This document shows positions 1 to 8,372 of a stretch of 64,000 nucleotides of DNA, one piece after another. Positions within the stretch are counted from its first letter, which is position 1. Each line of letters starts with the position of its first letter. A program made the translations under genes and the position numbers. The DNA comes from CAVSUZ01 sp963791885 (GTDB lineage Bacteria > Pseudomonadota > Alphaproteobacteria > Acetobacterales > Acetobacteraceae), in the NCBI GenBank assembly GCA_963791885.1, contig CAWBUL010000005.1, positions 1,116,001 through 1,180,000 on the forward strand, written 5' to 3'. The notes beneath the pieces are model-generated. The model had not been told where the DNA came from and searched no databases. It was given only the letters and a program-made list of their open reading frames with translations.

Positions 1-814
1 AGACCGCATTCCCACGCTCGAACATGAACTCCGCATCGCCCTGCTGCCGCGCGATAAAGCGGATGAGCGCAGCGCCATTCTGGAAATCCGTCCTGCCGCC
101 GGGGGCGACGAAGCCGGGCTGTTCGCCGCCGAACTCTTTGGCATGTATCAGCGATATGCCGCGTTGAAAGGCTGGCGCTTTGAAATCCTGGAATACGGCG
201 ACACGGAACTTGGTGGTCTCAAGGAAGGCATCGCCGAAATTACCGGCCGCGGCGTCTTCGCGAGGCTGAAATACAAATCAGGCGTGCACCGCGTGCAGCG
301 CGTGCCGGCCACGGAAAGCCAGGGCCGCATTCACACCTCTACCGTCACGGTTGCTGTTCTCCCTGAGGCCGAGGAGGTGGACGTGCAGGTCGATGAAGGC
401 GATCTGCGGATCGACGTCTATCGTGCATCGGGCGCGGGCGGCCAACACGTGAACAAGACCGAGAGCGCAGTCCGGATCACCCACCTGCCTACCGGAATCG
501 TCGTCGCGATGCAGGAGGAAAAGAGCCAGCATAAGAACCGAGCCAAGGCGATGAAGATCCTGCGCGCCCGGCTCTACGAACAGCAACGTGCCGCGCTGCA
601 CGCGACCCGCGCCGCCGACCGCAAGGCGCAAGTCGGCACCGGTGATCGTAGTGAGCGCATTCGCACTTACAATTTCCCGCAAGGTCGCGTGTCAGATCAC
701 CGCATCAATCTGACGCTCTACAAAATCGATCGCGTCATGCAAGGCGAGCTCGACGACTTCATCGATGCACTGACCGCCGAGGATCAGGCTGCTCGCCTCG
801 CAGCCGAGGATTGA
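1..814 (+). CDS. prfA: Peptide chain release factor 1, 5' end outside window
   Basis: Class I release factor that reads UAA/UAG in the ribosomal A site and triggers peptidyl-tRNA hydrolysis. The frame is open from base 2, well upstream of the first in-window ATG at 143, so the gene enters from the left and lacks its N-terminal part. Visible are the RF1-type tripeptide anticodon PAT (in RVPATESQGR) and the universal catalytic GGQ in GAGGQHVNKTES. The PAT tripeptide separates it from RF2, which has SPF. The C-terminal region (SQHKNRAKAMK, RIRTYNFPQGRVSDHR) is also typical. The methyltransferase gene prmC, which often follows prfA in proteobacteria, is not here; a convergent small gene follows after 6 bp. 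Confidence 0.97.
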   Translation, partial: DRIPTLEHELRIALLPRDKADERSAILEIRPAAGGDEAGLFAAELFGMYQRYAALKGWRFEILEYGDTELGGLKEGIAEITGRGVFARLKYKSGVHRVQRVPATESQGRIHTSTVTVAVLPEAEEVDVQVDEGDLRIDVYRASGAGGQHVNKTESAVRITHLPTGIVVAMQEEKSQHKNRAKAMKILRARLYEQQRAALHATRAADRKAQVGTGDRSERIRTYNFPQGRVSDHRINLTLYKIDRVMQGELDDFIDALTAEDQAARLAAED

Positions 815-820
815 ACCGAT

Positions 821-1051
821 CTACGCGGTCAGCCGGCCAAGAATGTAACCGATCCCAAGCGCGATCAGCGCCGCTGTCAGTGGTTGATCCCGAATCACCT
901 CCGATACCCGCGCCGCTTGCTCCTGCGCCTGGCCCGAAGCCTGATTGTACATGCCTTGCGCCTGGGTCTTTAGATCACCGGTCGCCTGGCCCACCGTCTC
1001 CTGCATCTTTCCGACCGTGTCGCGAGCCGCTCCGGCTAGATTGTCGCTCAT
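821..1051 (-). CDS. CsbD/DUF883-like small membrane-anchored stress protein
   Basis: A 76-residue protein beginning MSDNLAGAARDTVGKMQE. The first ~45 residues have the repeating amphipathic K-x-x-G-x-x-Q-E/G-D pattern of CsbD-like proteins. The end (RDQPLTAALIALGIGYILGRL) is the single C-terminal membrane helix seen in DUF883 (ElaB/YqjD-like) proteins. The ATG at 1051 is chosen because AGGGAG lies just upstream; a longer in-frame extension to 1231 has no family resemblance. Related proteins are stress-induced and may tether ribosomes to the membrane, but that role is only inferred here. It is convergent with prfA. Confidence 0.75.
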   Translation of the reverse strand: MSDNLAGAARDTVGKMQETVGQATGDLKTQAQGMYNQASGQAQEQAARVSEVIRDQPLTAALIALGIGYILGRLTA

Positions 1052-1133
1052 CCCTGAAACTCCCTGTAGAAACACCTGCGTAAAGATTGGCCGTGGCATA
1101 ACAGCTTGCAACGCACGAGGTTGCACCGGGCCT

Positions 1134-1569
1134 TCAGGAAAGCTTGAGCAAATAGAGTCCCTTCGAAAGCTGCGGTCCCAGGCCCGCGCGCTCCGCCAGC
1201 ATGCGGGGCTCGCTCTCGTTTGCGCGCCCATCGGCGGCTTCCAGCGCCTCCTCCCACTCCCGTGCGCTGAATTCCCCTCGCCCGATCAGAAAGATGGCGT
1301 GCAACTCGCGCCGCGCGTCCGGGGTCAGATCCGCGATTTCTTGCTCCAACTGGCGCAGCGCTTCGGCCATCGTCGTGCCACGCAATGGCTCAAGGTCTGA
1401 AAGCTCACCCGGCTCTGCACCCGCGCGATGGACCTGCTCTCCCCCGGGACCTGTCCAGCCTCACATCGCTTCGTACCATCCGATTGGAAAGCTGATCGGC
1501 CAGATCAGCGGCGACGTCGCTCAATTCAATGACGTGCCGGACTTGCGCCGTCGTGATGTGGATCAGCAT
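1134..1569 (-). pseudogene. DUF3775-like protein, frameshifted
   Basis: The 3' part (1134-1385) encodes MAEALRQLEQEIADLTPD followed by ARRELHAIFLIGRGEFSA and REWEEALEAA, which I recognise as the conserved core of DUF3775 proteins (function unknown). The usual N-terminal piece is present upstream in another frame: an ATG at 1569 starts MLIHITTAQVRHVIELSDVA. The two frames meet around the run of five C at 1441-1445, so the intact gene would be about 140 codons with one indel. If the break is real, only a short C-terminal product could be made. Family identification is from memory of the pattern, not a search. Confidence 0.55.
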
Positions 1570-1651
1570 GACGAAACACCCGTAAATACCAGGGGCAAAA
1601 CGACCCAGCGCCGCCCACGGTTTCGGGAGAGTTTCGGCTTGCCGGCCCGAT

Positions 1652-1807
1652 CTATACCAGGAAGATGGTCATTAGAATGAGAAGGAGCACGATAAAGGCG
1701 GCGGCCCAGAACACGAAACTGGTAAAAGACAACCAGAACCGCTGACGGTCCGCCAGAAAAGCCTGCTCGAGCTCGGGTCCGGCCGCGCGTGAGGGGCTGT
1801 GCGCCAT
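1652..1807 (-). CDS. aa3-type cytochrome c oxidase subunit IV (short alphaproteobacterial type)
   Basis: A 51-residue protein: a short polar N-terminus, then DRQRFWLSFTSFVFWA running into one hydrophobic helix ending LLLILMTIFLV. This layout (about 20 polar residues plus a single transmembrane helix) is that of the small subunit IV that packs against aa3 cytochrome c oxidase in alphaproteobacteria (COX4_pro_2 family). The start ATG at 1807 is preceded by AGGAAGAG; the open frame continues upstream to 2041 but that part is antisense to purN. It lies just downstream of purN on the same strand (31 bp), not with other oxidase genes, as is common for this subunit. Confidence 0.72.
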   Translation of the reverse strand: MAHSPSRAAGPELEQAFLADRQRFWLSFTSFVFWAAAFIVLLLILMTIFLV

Positions 1808-1838
1808 CCTTACTCTTCCTGTCGTATGCGTTCCGGCT

Positions 1839-2480
1839 TTATGCCAGCCATTCGGCGCCGGGCAAGGGGTTGAGAAGGGCAGTGTCGGGATCAGGCACGA
1901 CTGGCTTGGACCCGGACGCCACCATTGCCAATGCCGCTGGATAGATCCGGTGCTCCTGAAGAAGTACCCGTGCCGCGAGACGATCCTCATCGTCGTCCGG
2001 CAGCACCGGAACGGCCGCCTGTGCCAGGATCGGACCCGCATCCGTGGTATTCGTCACGAGATGCACCGTGCAGCCATGCAGCTTGACCCCAGCCTCCAGC
2101 GCGCGCGCATGCGTGTGGAGACCTGGAAACGCAGGCAGCAGACTGGGATGAATGTTGAGCATTCGTCCTGCCCAGCGGGCCACGAGGAACGGTGTAAGCA
2201 GCCGCATATAGCCGGCGAGGCAAACGATTTCGATGTCATGCGTGCGCAGCGCCGCATTGATCGCCTCTTCGTGCGCCTCGCGGTTGCCCTTAAAGGGTCG
2301 GTGTTCAATCACGCATCGCTGTACACCGGCCGCCGCAGCATGGCTCAGTCCCGCCGCATCGGCCCGGTTCGACACCACCAACCCGATCTTCGCCGGATAA
2401 TCCGCTAATGAAGACGCCCGCAGCAGCGCCGACAGGTTCGATCCCCGGCCGCTGATCAGCACTCCGACCCGTCGTTTCAT
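1839..2480 (-). CDS. purN: Phosphoribosylglycinamide formyltransferase
   Basis: GAR transformylase, third step of IMP synthesis: transfers the formyl group of 10-formyl-THF to GAR in the cytoplasm. The 213-residue length matches the family. Visible are the N-terminal phosphate-binding stretch VLISGRGSNLSALL, the folate/active-site segment with HPSLLPAFPG, and downstream GCTVHLVT, including the catalytic His of the HPSLLP motif. Its ATG overlaps the purM stop by 4 bp (positions 2477-2480), so the two are translationally coupled in the usual purM-purN order. Confidence 0.96.
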   Translation of the reverse strand: MKRRVGVLISGRGSNLSALLRASSLADYPAKIGLVVSNRADAAGLSHAAAAGVQRCVIEHRPFKGNREAHEEAINAALRTHDIEIVCLAGYMRLLTPFLVARWAGRMLNIHPSLLPAFPGLHTHARALEAGVKLHGCTVHLVTNTTDAGPILAQAAVPVLPDDDEDRLAARVLLQEHRIYPAALAMVASGSKPVVPDPDTALLNPLPGAEWLA

Positions 2481-3535
2481 CCGGGCGGCGAGAGCGCCGG
2501 CAAATCCACCCGGATCTCCGGCACACCTGAACCCTCCTCGATCACCCCAAGCGGAAACACGGTCTCGCCATGCTCCTCCAGTAGCGCGGAGGCCGCTGGC
2601 GGATCAGTCACCACCAGCGCCATTCCCACACCGCAGTTGAATACCCGTAGCATTTCGCTTGCATCGACCCCGCCGGTTCGCGCCAACCACCGGAACACCG
2701 GCGGTACCGGCCACGCTGTTGCAAGCCGCGCGATCGTGCCGTCGGGCAGGACCCGCGGCAGATTCCCCGGCAACCCTCCGCCCGTGATGTGAGCCGCGGC
2801 CTTGAGCAGCCCGGCACGATGCAACGCCAGTACCGAGCGCACATAGATCCGCGTCGGCACCAGCAGCGCTTCGCCGAGCGTTCGCGCCGGGTCGAACGGA
2901 GCCGGCTGCTCCCAGCCCAACCCGGCATCAGTCACGATCCGCCGGACCAGGGAGAAACCGTTTGAGTGAACCCCGGTGCTCGCCAGGCCCAGCACGGCAT
3001 CACCCGGTTGCACACCGGCCGGAAGCAGCCGGCCCCGCTCCGCTGCACCCACCGCGAAGCCCGCGAGATCGTAGTCGCCCTCGCGATACATCCCGGGCAT
3101 CTCGGCCGTTTCCCCGCCGGCCAATGCGCAGCCTGCCATCCGGCAGCCTTCCGCGATGCCGCTGATCACCGATCGGGCCTGCTCCAGCTCCAGCGCTCCG
3201 GTCGCGAAATAATCCAGGAAGAGCAGGGGTTCGGCGCCCTGCACGACCAGGTCGTTCACGCACATCGCCACCAGGTCGACGCCGATCGTGTCGTGCCGTC
3301 CGGTTTCAATCGCAAGCTTCAGCTTGGTGCCGACCCCGTCGGTGGTGGTGACCAGCACCGGATCCGAGAATCCCGCTTCCCGCGGATCGAACAGCGCGCC
3401 GAAACCTCCCAGCCCGCCGATCTGCCCCGGCCGCGTGGTGGAGCGCGCAAGCGGCTTGATCGCTTCCACCAGCGCCTCCCCGGCGCCGATATCGACGCCC
3501 GCGGCGCGATAGGTGATTCCCTGGCCACTGGCCAT
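2477..3535 (-). CDS. purM: Phosphoribosylformylglycinamidine cyclo-ligase (AIR synthetase)
   Basis: Catalyses ATP-dependent ring closure of FGAM to AIR in purine synthesis. The 352-residue protein starts MASGQGITYRAAGVDIGAG at 3535, matching the family N-terminus (TYRDAGVDI). It contains VTTTDGVGTKLKLA, the ALAGGETAEMPG glycine-rich motif, and the C-terminal GGGLPGNLPR and FNCGVGM motifs. The frame stays open upstream to 4045, but that extension runs antisense to the neighbouring phosphatidyltransferase and was excluded. Divergent from the gene at 3671, with about 135 bp of shared upstream DNA. Confidence 0.96.
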   Translation of the reverse strand: MASGQGITYRAAGVDIGAGEALVEAIKPLARSTTRPGQIGGLGGFGALFDPREAGFSDPVLVTTTDGVGTKLKLAIETGRHDTIGVDLVAMCVNDLVVQGAEPLLFLDYFATGALELEQARSVISGIAEGCRMAGCALAGGETAEMPGMYREGDYDLAGFAVGAAERGRLLPAGVQPGDAVLGLASTGVHSNGFSLVRRIVTDAGLGWEQPAPFDPARTLGEALLVPTRIYVRSVLALHRAGLLKAAAHITGGGLPGNLPRVLPDGTIARLATAWPVPPVFRWLARTGGVDASEMLRVFNCGVGMALVVTDPPAASALLEEHGETVFPLGVIEEGSGVPEIRVDLPALSPPG

Positions 3536-3670
3536 GCAGGCCCCCGATAAGCTAGGCCTTGGGCAACGGCCGGAGGTGCCGGCATGCAAGGCGGTCAACG
3601 GTGGCGGACACAACCATAGCGCCGGCCATGGCGCAAATCTCCGGCGCCGCGCCGATCGGCGGAGAGACGC

Positions 3671-4249
3671 ATGCCTGACGGCGTCCGGCTTGAACATGCC
3701 CCGTCGACGACGCTGCTCAATGTTCCCAATCTGATCAGTTTTGGCCGGCTGTGCGCGGTTCCGCTGGCGTTCTGGCTGGTCATCGATCACGCGCTGGGCG
3801 GCGCATTCATTCTGTTCGTACTGGCCGGGGCGTCCGATGCGGTGGATGGCTGGCTCGCACGCCGGGCCGGCGGGGGAAACGCGATCGGCGCGGTTCTTGA
3901 CCCAATGGCGGACAAAGCTTTGCTCGTCACGATGTACGTGACACTGGCAGCAATCGGCGCGGTGCCGGACTGGCTGGCGATCCTGGTCGTGTTTCGCGAT
4001 CTCATCATCGTCGGTGGGTTCATGGTTCTGGTATTGGCCGGCCACTCCCCCGCGATCCGCCCACTTTTCGTTTCCAAAGTGAACACCACCTTGCAGATCA
4101 TCTTGTTGGGGCTGACTTTGTTCCTGGCGGGTTTCGGTGTTGCGGCGCCTGGTGTGGCACTCGCTATGGACGTGCTGACGTGGGTGGTCGCCGCAACCAC
4201 CTTGGCATCCGGAGGCGCCTATGTGTGGGGCGCCTTGGGGGCAAAATGA
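3671..4249 (+). CDS. CDP-alcohol phosphatidyltransferase family protein
   Basis: Integral membrane enzyme of phospholipid synthesis. The full CDP-OH-P motif D-x2-DG-x2-AR-x8-G-x3-D-x3-D is present, from SDAVDGWLARR to GAVLDPMADK, with all four catalytic aspartates. There are five or six hydrophobic helices in 192 residues, typical of PgsA-like or cardiolipin-synthase-like members. The exact acceptor (glycerol-3-phosphate or phosphatidylglycerol) cannot be read from the sequence. Start ATG 3671 has GGCGGAGAG upstream. The stop overlaps the next start (ATGA at 4246-4249). Confidence 0.85.
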   Translation: MPDGVRLEHAPSTTLLNVPNLISFGRLCAVPLAFWLVIDHALGGAFILFVLAGASDAVDGWLARRAGGGNAIGAVLDPMADKALLVTMYVTLAAIGAVPDWLAILVVFRDLIIVGGFMVLVLAGHSPAIRPLFVSKVNTTLQIILLGLTLFLAGFGVAAPGVALAMDVLTWVVAATTLASGGAYVWGALGAK

Positions 4250-5430
4250 GATTCCTGTGGCGACCGCCGGAATCCGTCACGCCGGAACAGGTCGTGACGG
4301 TCATATCTCTCGAAGAGCCCGAGGTGCTGGAACAGGCCTCGCTGTCCCCTCCGGCAGTTCCCGAACCGCGCCCAGCGATACGCTGGCAGCCCTGGGCGGC
4401 GGGAGTGGCTATTGCAGTCGGTCTCTGGCTCGCTCTGCAGCTTTTCGCGGGCGTGCTGGCGCCCTTCGTCACCGCTGCCGTGATCGCCTATGCGCTCGAT
4501 CCGCCGACCACGCGTCTGGCCCGCCTGGGCCTGCCGCGCGGACTTGCCGCGCTGGCGATGGTGATTGCGATGCTGGCCGCCGTGCTGCTGTTCCTGCTGC
4601 TGCTCTATCCGTTGATCCTGTCCCAGATCGGCCTTTTCCTCGGGCGTATCCCGCAATACGCCCAGTTGCTGCAGCACTGGGCGAGCCACGTCGTCGAGGA
4701 CTTGCAGCAGAATTTCGGGTCAGAGACTGTGAACGGCCGCTTGCAGGACCTGATCAGCAGTCAGGCAGGCAATATGCTGACCTTCCTCGCCTCGGCGCTG
4801 ACCAGTGTGATCAGCGGCAGCTTCGCAATCTTCAACGTCCTTACCCTGGCCGTGGTCACACCCGTGGTGGCGTTCTACCTGCTCCGAAGCTGGCCGGAGA
4901 TGGTCGCCAAAATAGACGCTTGGTTGCCGCGCCGCTATGCCAGCGTGATCCGTGACCAGGCTCGGGAGGTTGACCGGATCTTGTCCGCCTGGGTGCGCGG
5001 CCAGGCCATGTGTTGCGTTATCCTGGCGGTATTTTATGCGTTCGCACTCAGCGTCGCTGGGCTCGATTTGGGCCTGATCGTCGGTTTGGCGGCGGGCGTT
5101 CTGTCGTTCATCCCGTATGTGGGATCGATCACCGGCGGCATCACGGCCATCGCGCTGGCGTTAGCGCAGTTCCCGACCTGGAAAGGCGTGGCCGGTATCG
5201 GCGTCGTGCTGGTGCTCGGCCAGATCCTGGAAAATTACCTTATCTATCCGCGCTTCCTCGGGGATCGCGTGGAACTCCCCGCTGTTTGGGTGATCTTCGC
5301 CCTCTTCGCCGGGGGTGCCGCATTCGGCTTCATGGGCGTGATGCTTGCAGTTCCTGTCGCCGCCACGATCGGCGTCTTGTGCCGGTTCTGGTTGCGCCGA
5401 TATTTGCGCAGCCCACTCTATCTGGATTGA
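4246..5430 (+). CDS. AI-2E family transporter (PerM/TqsA-like)
   Basis: A 394-residue polytopic membrane protein of the AI-2E exporter superfamily (formerly UPF0118). After a ~45-residue cytoplasmic N-terminus come two hydrophobic hairpins (around residues 50-115), a soluble middle segment (GRIPQYAQLLQHW...), then helices with SVAGLDLGLIVGLAAGVL and SFIPYVGSITGGI, and ILENYLIYPRFLGDRVELPAVW near the end; these last motifs are characteristic. ATG 4246 overlaps the upstream stop, so an earlier in-frame ATG at 4180 is rejected. The substrate is unknown; autoinducer export is established for only some members. Confidence 0.85.
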   Translation: MRFLWRPPESVTPEQVVTVISLEEPEVLEQASLSPPAVPEPRPAIRWQPWAAGVAIAVGLWLALQLFAGVLAPFVTAAVIAYALDPPTTRLARLGLPRGLAALAMVIAMLAAVLLFLLLLYPLILSQIGLFLGRIPQYAQLLQHWASHVVEDLQQNFGSETVNGRLQDLISSQAGNMLTFLASALTSVISGSFAIFNVLTLAVVTPVVAFYLLRSWPEMVAKIDAWLPRRYASVIRDQAREVDRILSAWVRGQAMCCVILAVFYAFALSVAGLDLGLIVGLAAGVLSFIPYVGSITGGITAIALALAQFPTWKGVAGIGVVLVLGQILENYLIYPRFLGDRVELPAVWVIFALFAGGAAFGFMGVMLAVPVAATIGVLCRFWLRRYLRSPLYLD

Positions 5431-5434
5431 CGAA

Positions 5435-5821
5435 ATGAGAGTTTCCAACACGCTGCAGGGACCGATGCTCAGCCTACTGCGCTTCGTCTCCGGCCTGATC
5501 TTTCTGGAGCATGGCGCGGTGAAGTTGTTCAGCTTCCCGGTGTCCTACGGTCATCCTCTTCCGCCGATGCTTTTCGCCGCCGGCATCATCGAATTCTTTG
5601 GCGGCCTGCTCATCTGTATCGGGTTGTTCACCGTCGTCGCCGCTTTCATCGCATCGGGCGAAATGGCCGTTGCATACTTCACAGCTCATCTGCCCCACTC
5701 CATTTTCCCCATCGTCAATGGCGGAGACGCCGCGATCCTCTATTGTTTCATCTTTTTCTACCTGGTTTTCGCCGGTCCCGGCCCGATCAGCCTGGACCGG
5801 CTGATCTGGTCCCGTCGCTGA
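5435..5821 (+). CDS. DoxX family membrane protein
   Basis: A 128-residue protein with four predicted helices and the DoxX start LLRFVSGLIFLEHGAVKLFS, then AAGIIEFFGGLLICIGLF and a pair of C-terminal helices. DoxX/DoxD-like proteins are small integral membrane proteins linked to redox or thiol metabolism, and the role here is unassigned. ATG 5435 lies 4 bp after the AI-2E stop and the stop is 2 bp before the likely hdaA start, so it sits inside one co-directional run. Confidence 0.8.
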   Translation: MRVSNTLQGPMLSLLRFVSGLIFLEHGAVKLFSFPVSYGHPLPPMLFAAGIIEFFGGLLICIGLFTVVAAFIASGEMAVAYFTAHLPHSIFPIVNGGDAAILYCFIFFYLVFAGPGPISLDRLIWSRR

Positions 5822-5823
5822 GC

Positions 5824-6472
5824 TTGGCCGAACAGTTAGGGCTTCCCTTCAGCTATACTCCCAGCTTTGCTGCGGCTGACTTTTTACCCGCCGACTCCAA
5901 TGCTGCGGCGCTTGCCTGGCTGACCGATGCTACCCAATGGCCGGATCACCGGCTCGCCCTCTGGGGCGATGCGGGCTGCGGCAAGACCCACCTGCTCCAC
6001 GTGTGGGCGGATCGGGTCGGAGCAGCCTGGTGTACTGGACCGATGCTGCCTGACGCTCCGGCCCACGCTCTCGCCCTTGATGACGCCGACGCAGCACCCG
6101 AGGAGGCGCTTCTGCACATGCTCAACCATGCTGCAGCGAACGGTGTGTCGGTCCTCCTCGCCGCTCGCCAGCCGCCCGCGCGATGGCCGGTGGGTCTACC
6201 TGACCTCGCGAGCAGACTCCGTGCCATCACCGCCGTGTCCATCGCCCCTGCGGAGGAACTCACTGCTCCGCGCGTTACTCCGGAGATCTCTCGCCGAGCG
6301 TCAGTTGCCGGTGTCGGCGCCCCTGCAGGATTGGCTCTTGCTTCGCCTTCCGCGTACTCCGGCGGCTATGCGGGAGATCGCCGCGCGCCTTGATCGCGAG
6401 CAGCTTGCGCGCGGCAGGGGCGTCACGCGCGCGTTGCTCACGGAACTGATCGGCCAAGTTGAGGAGGATTAG
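5824..6472 (+). pseudogene. hdaA: HdaA-type DnaA paralogue with a frameshift
   Basis: HdaA/Hda stimulates ATP hydrolysis on DnaA with the beta clamp to prevent re-initiation. The first part reads (TTG)AEQLGLPFSYTPSF, with a QLGLPF element resembling a clamp-binding motif, then a P-loop-like LWGDAGCGKTHLLHVWA (Walker A) and ALALDDADAAPEE (Walker B region). After ITAVSIAPAEE the frame breaks: the expected continuation LLRALLRRSLAERQL, then LLLRLPRTPAAMREIAARLDR, is in the +1 frame from about 6263 to 6472. Removing one base near 6259-6262 gives a full ~215-residue protein. HdaA is important in alphaproteobacteria, so a sequence error is as likely as true loss. The TTG start at 5824 is a best guess. 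Confidence 0.75.
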
Positions 6473-6520
6473 CAGGATCTGGAGATACTGCCGCTGACGT
6501 CACGCACGTCCCGGCGTCTC

Positions 6521-7546
6521 TCACGACTCCGCCGCCTCGCCGATATCGACGACGATCTTGCCGAGCGCTGCGCCGTCCCTGACGGCGCGGTGGGCTTCCT
6601 CGACCGTGTCCATAGTAAACCGGCGCGGATCCACCGTGGGCACGAGCTGGCCCGCCTCAGCGAGCCGCGTGGCCTCGGTCAGTATCTCGCCATGATGCGC
6701 TCGGCCTTCACCGGTGAGCAGTGGCAGCAAGGTGAAGACACCGGAATAGCTGGCCGCACGAAAAGACAGTGGCGCCAGGGCGTGCGTACCCCAACCCAGA
6801 GAGCTCACGACATGGCCGAACCGGCAGACTGCGGCGAATGACGCGTCGAGTGACGCTCCGCCGGCCGTATCGTAGACAATGTCGAAACCCCGCCCGTTCG
6901 TCATCCTTGTAACCACATCGGCGATCGGCTCGGACCGGTCAGCGAATTGCTCGCCCAGAGCTTCAATGGTGCTCCGGCTCGCGGGCGAACCGATCGCGGC
7001 GATTTCACCGCCGAATGCCTTGGCGATTTGCAGCGCCATCTGACCGACGCCCCCAGCACCTCCCTGGACCAGCACGCAGTGACCGCGGCGAATGGCCGCA
7101 CGATCCACCAACCCTTCCCAGGCCGTGATGAAGACGAGCGGCAGGGCGGCCGCCGCACGCATCGGAAGGTTGATCGGCTTACGCGCCAGCAGTGCCGCAT
7201 CGGCGGCGATGTACTCAGCGAGCGTGCCCTGATGGCCGCCAACGCCGCCGGCCATTCCGTAGACCTCGTCACCAGGTTGGAAGGCAGTCACACCGGGACC
7301 GACGTCAGTCACGACACCGGCGAGGTCCATGCCAAGAATGGCCGGTAACGGGTGGCGGGCATGGGCTGCGACACTAGCATGAATCTTGGTATCGAGCGGA
7401 TTGACCCCGCTCGCCACAATCCGGACCAGTACCTCGCCGCGGCCCGGAACCGGGCGCGCCACCTGCGTCACCCGAAGCGGCCCGCCATGCTCGGTTACCA
7501 CGACCGCCCGCATCAGGCGGGACGCCATGTCCCCTGAGGTTTCCAT
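6521..7546 (-). CDS. Zinc-independent MDR oxidoreductase (quinone reductase-like)
   Basis: A 341-residue medium-chain dehydrogenase/reductase. The N-terminal GroES-like domain has MRAVVVTEHGGPLRV and ASGVNPLDTKI. The nucleotide-binding motif is VLVQGGAGGVGQMALQIAK (residues ~155-175), the NADPH-type AGGVG signature of quinone oxidoreductases. The structural-zinc cysteine cluster is absent, which fits the QOR/zeta-crystallin branch. The likely reaction is NAD(P)H-dependent reduction of a quinone or enone; substrate unknown. Start taken at 7546 (AAAGGT upstream); Met7 or Met12 are alternatives. Convergent with hdaA, with a 48-bp gap. Confidence 0.85.
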   Translation of the reverse strand: METSGDMASRLMRAVVVTEHGGPLRVTQVARPVPGRGEVLVRIVASGVNPLDTKIHASVAAHARHPLPAILGMDLAGVVTDVGPGVTAFQPGDEVYGMAGGVGGHQGTLAEYIAADAALLARKPINLPMRAAAALPLVFITAWEGLVDRAAIRRGHCVLVQGGAGGVGQMALQIAKAFGGEIAAIGSPASRSTIEALGEQFADRSEPIADVVTRMTNGRGFDIVYDTAGGASLDASFAAVCRFGHVVSSLGWGTHALAPLSFRAASYSGVFTLLPLLTGEGRAHHGEILTEATRLAEAGQLVPTVDPRRFTMDTVEEAHRAVRDGAALGKIVVDIGEAAES

Positions 7547-7719
7547 GGGCCGATGTACCTTTCACGAGCTCAGGCATCAGGGTACCAATTTCGGCCGCGT
7601 GGGTCTCTCCGGTACCCCCGGCAAGTCGGACGCCGTACCTGCCGAGGTACTCCCCATGATTGACTCCGAGCCTGACACCATCAGATTGGTGCCTTGCACC
7701 ATCTCGGGGAGCCGTCCTC

Positions 7720-8010
7720 GTGATCTCGCGCCTCATTCAGTTCCTGGCGTTCACTATACCGGCGGTTCTGATGGCCACGCCTGTAGTCGCAGAAGCCCCG
7801 CTTTATCTATCGGCGAACCCACCGAAAGCGCAGATCGATTCCGGTCCGAGCCTGTCGCTCGGGCGCGTGGGTCTCGATCCATGCCCAGGCGGCCTTTGCC
7901 GGACCGAGCCCCAAAGCAACCTGTATTACTTCATGACAAGGGGCACCCACCCGATCGAGCCGGTGCCGGGAATTCAGCTGAGCATCCCGTTCGGCGGGGG
8001 TGCGCATTAG
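7720..8010 (+). CDS. Small hypothetical secreted protein
   Basis: I do not recognise a family. Read from GTG 7720, the 96-residue product starts with a plausible Sec signal peptide (ISRLIQFLAFTIPAVLMATP, cleavage after VVA before EAPLYL). The mature part contains two cysteines six residues apart (DPCPGGLCRTE) and ends IPFGGGAH. Weak SD-like GGGAG lies upstream. The alternative frames over this stretch look like shadows, and the signal peptide is the main support. It sits alone between two minus-strand genes. The 170 bp upstream hold several GGTACC/GGTAC repeats but no recognised gene. Confidence 0.45.
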   Translation: MISRLIQFLAFTIPAVLMATPVVAEAPLYLSANPPKAQIDSGPSLSLGRVGLDPCPGGLCRTEPQSNLYYFMTRGTHPIEPVPGIQLSIPFGGGAH

Positions 8011-8051
8011 GCCGCGCGGGCGATACGTCGCGGTCTCGCTGAAGCCCTAGG

Positions 8052-8372
8052 TCAAAACCGCCGGCGCTGGCTGCGCTGCTGCGGGCCGCGCTGGCTGTTG
8101 TTGGACAGCGTCAGCGACACGCCCGCAACGATCAGTCCGATGCTGGCAGGCAACAGCCACGCTGGCCGTGCGAGAATCGGAACCATCACATCATCCCACA
8201 TCCAGTGGTCGAAATGAGCCTCGATGCTGCCCTGGAACGTGGCCATGAGATCGTGGTTCAGCATGAACAGCGCTGCGCCCAACGGCATGCCTGCCGGACC
8301 CAGCATGGCCAGCGCAACGGCGCCCACCAGCAGGACGGCAGCCAGGACCGCGAGGATACGCTGCGTGTTCAC
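8052..8372 (-). CDS. Small membrane protein coupled to msrP
   Basis: A 106-residue protein with an N-terminal hydrophobic segment (ILAVLAAVLLVGAVALAM), a polar loop with FQGSIEAHFDHWMWDD, and a second helix (WLLPASIGLIVAGVSLTL), ending in a basic tail (SQRGPQQRSQRRRF). I do not know a family for it. Its GTG start overlaps the msrP stop (GTGA), so it is translationally coupled. The usual MsrP partner MsrQ is a larger haem-binding membrane protein; this one is too short and lacks that pattern. It may be an unrelated accessory subunit or chance cargo. Confidence 0.65.
   Translation of the reverse strand: MNTQRILAVLAAVLLVGAVALAMLGPAGMPLGAALFMLNHDLMATFQGSIEAHFDHWMWDDVMVPILARPAWLLPASIGLIVAGVSLTLSNNSQRGPQQRSQRRRF

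Noticed and set aside
3536..4045. N-terminal extension of purM
   Set aside because: Antisense to the CDP-alcohol phosphatidyltransferase; PurM homology starts at 3535.
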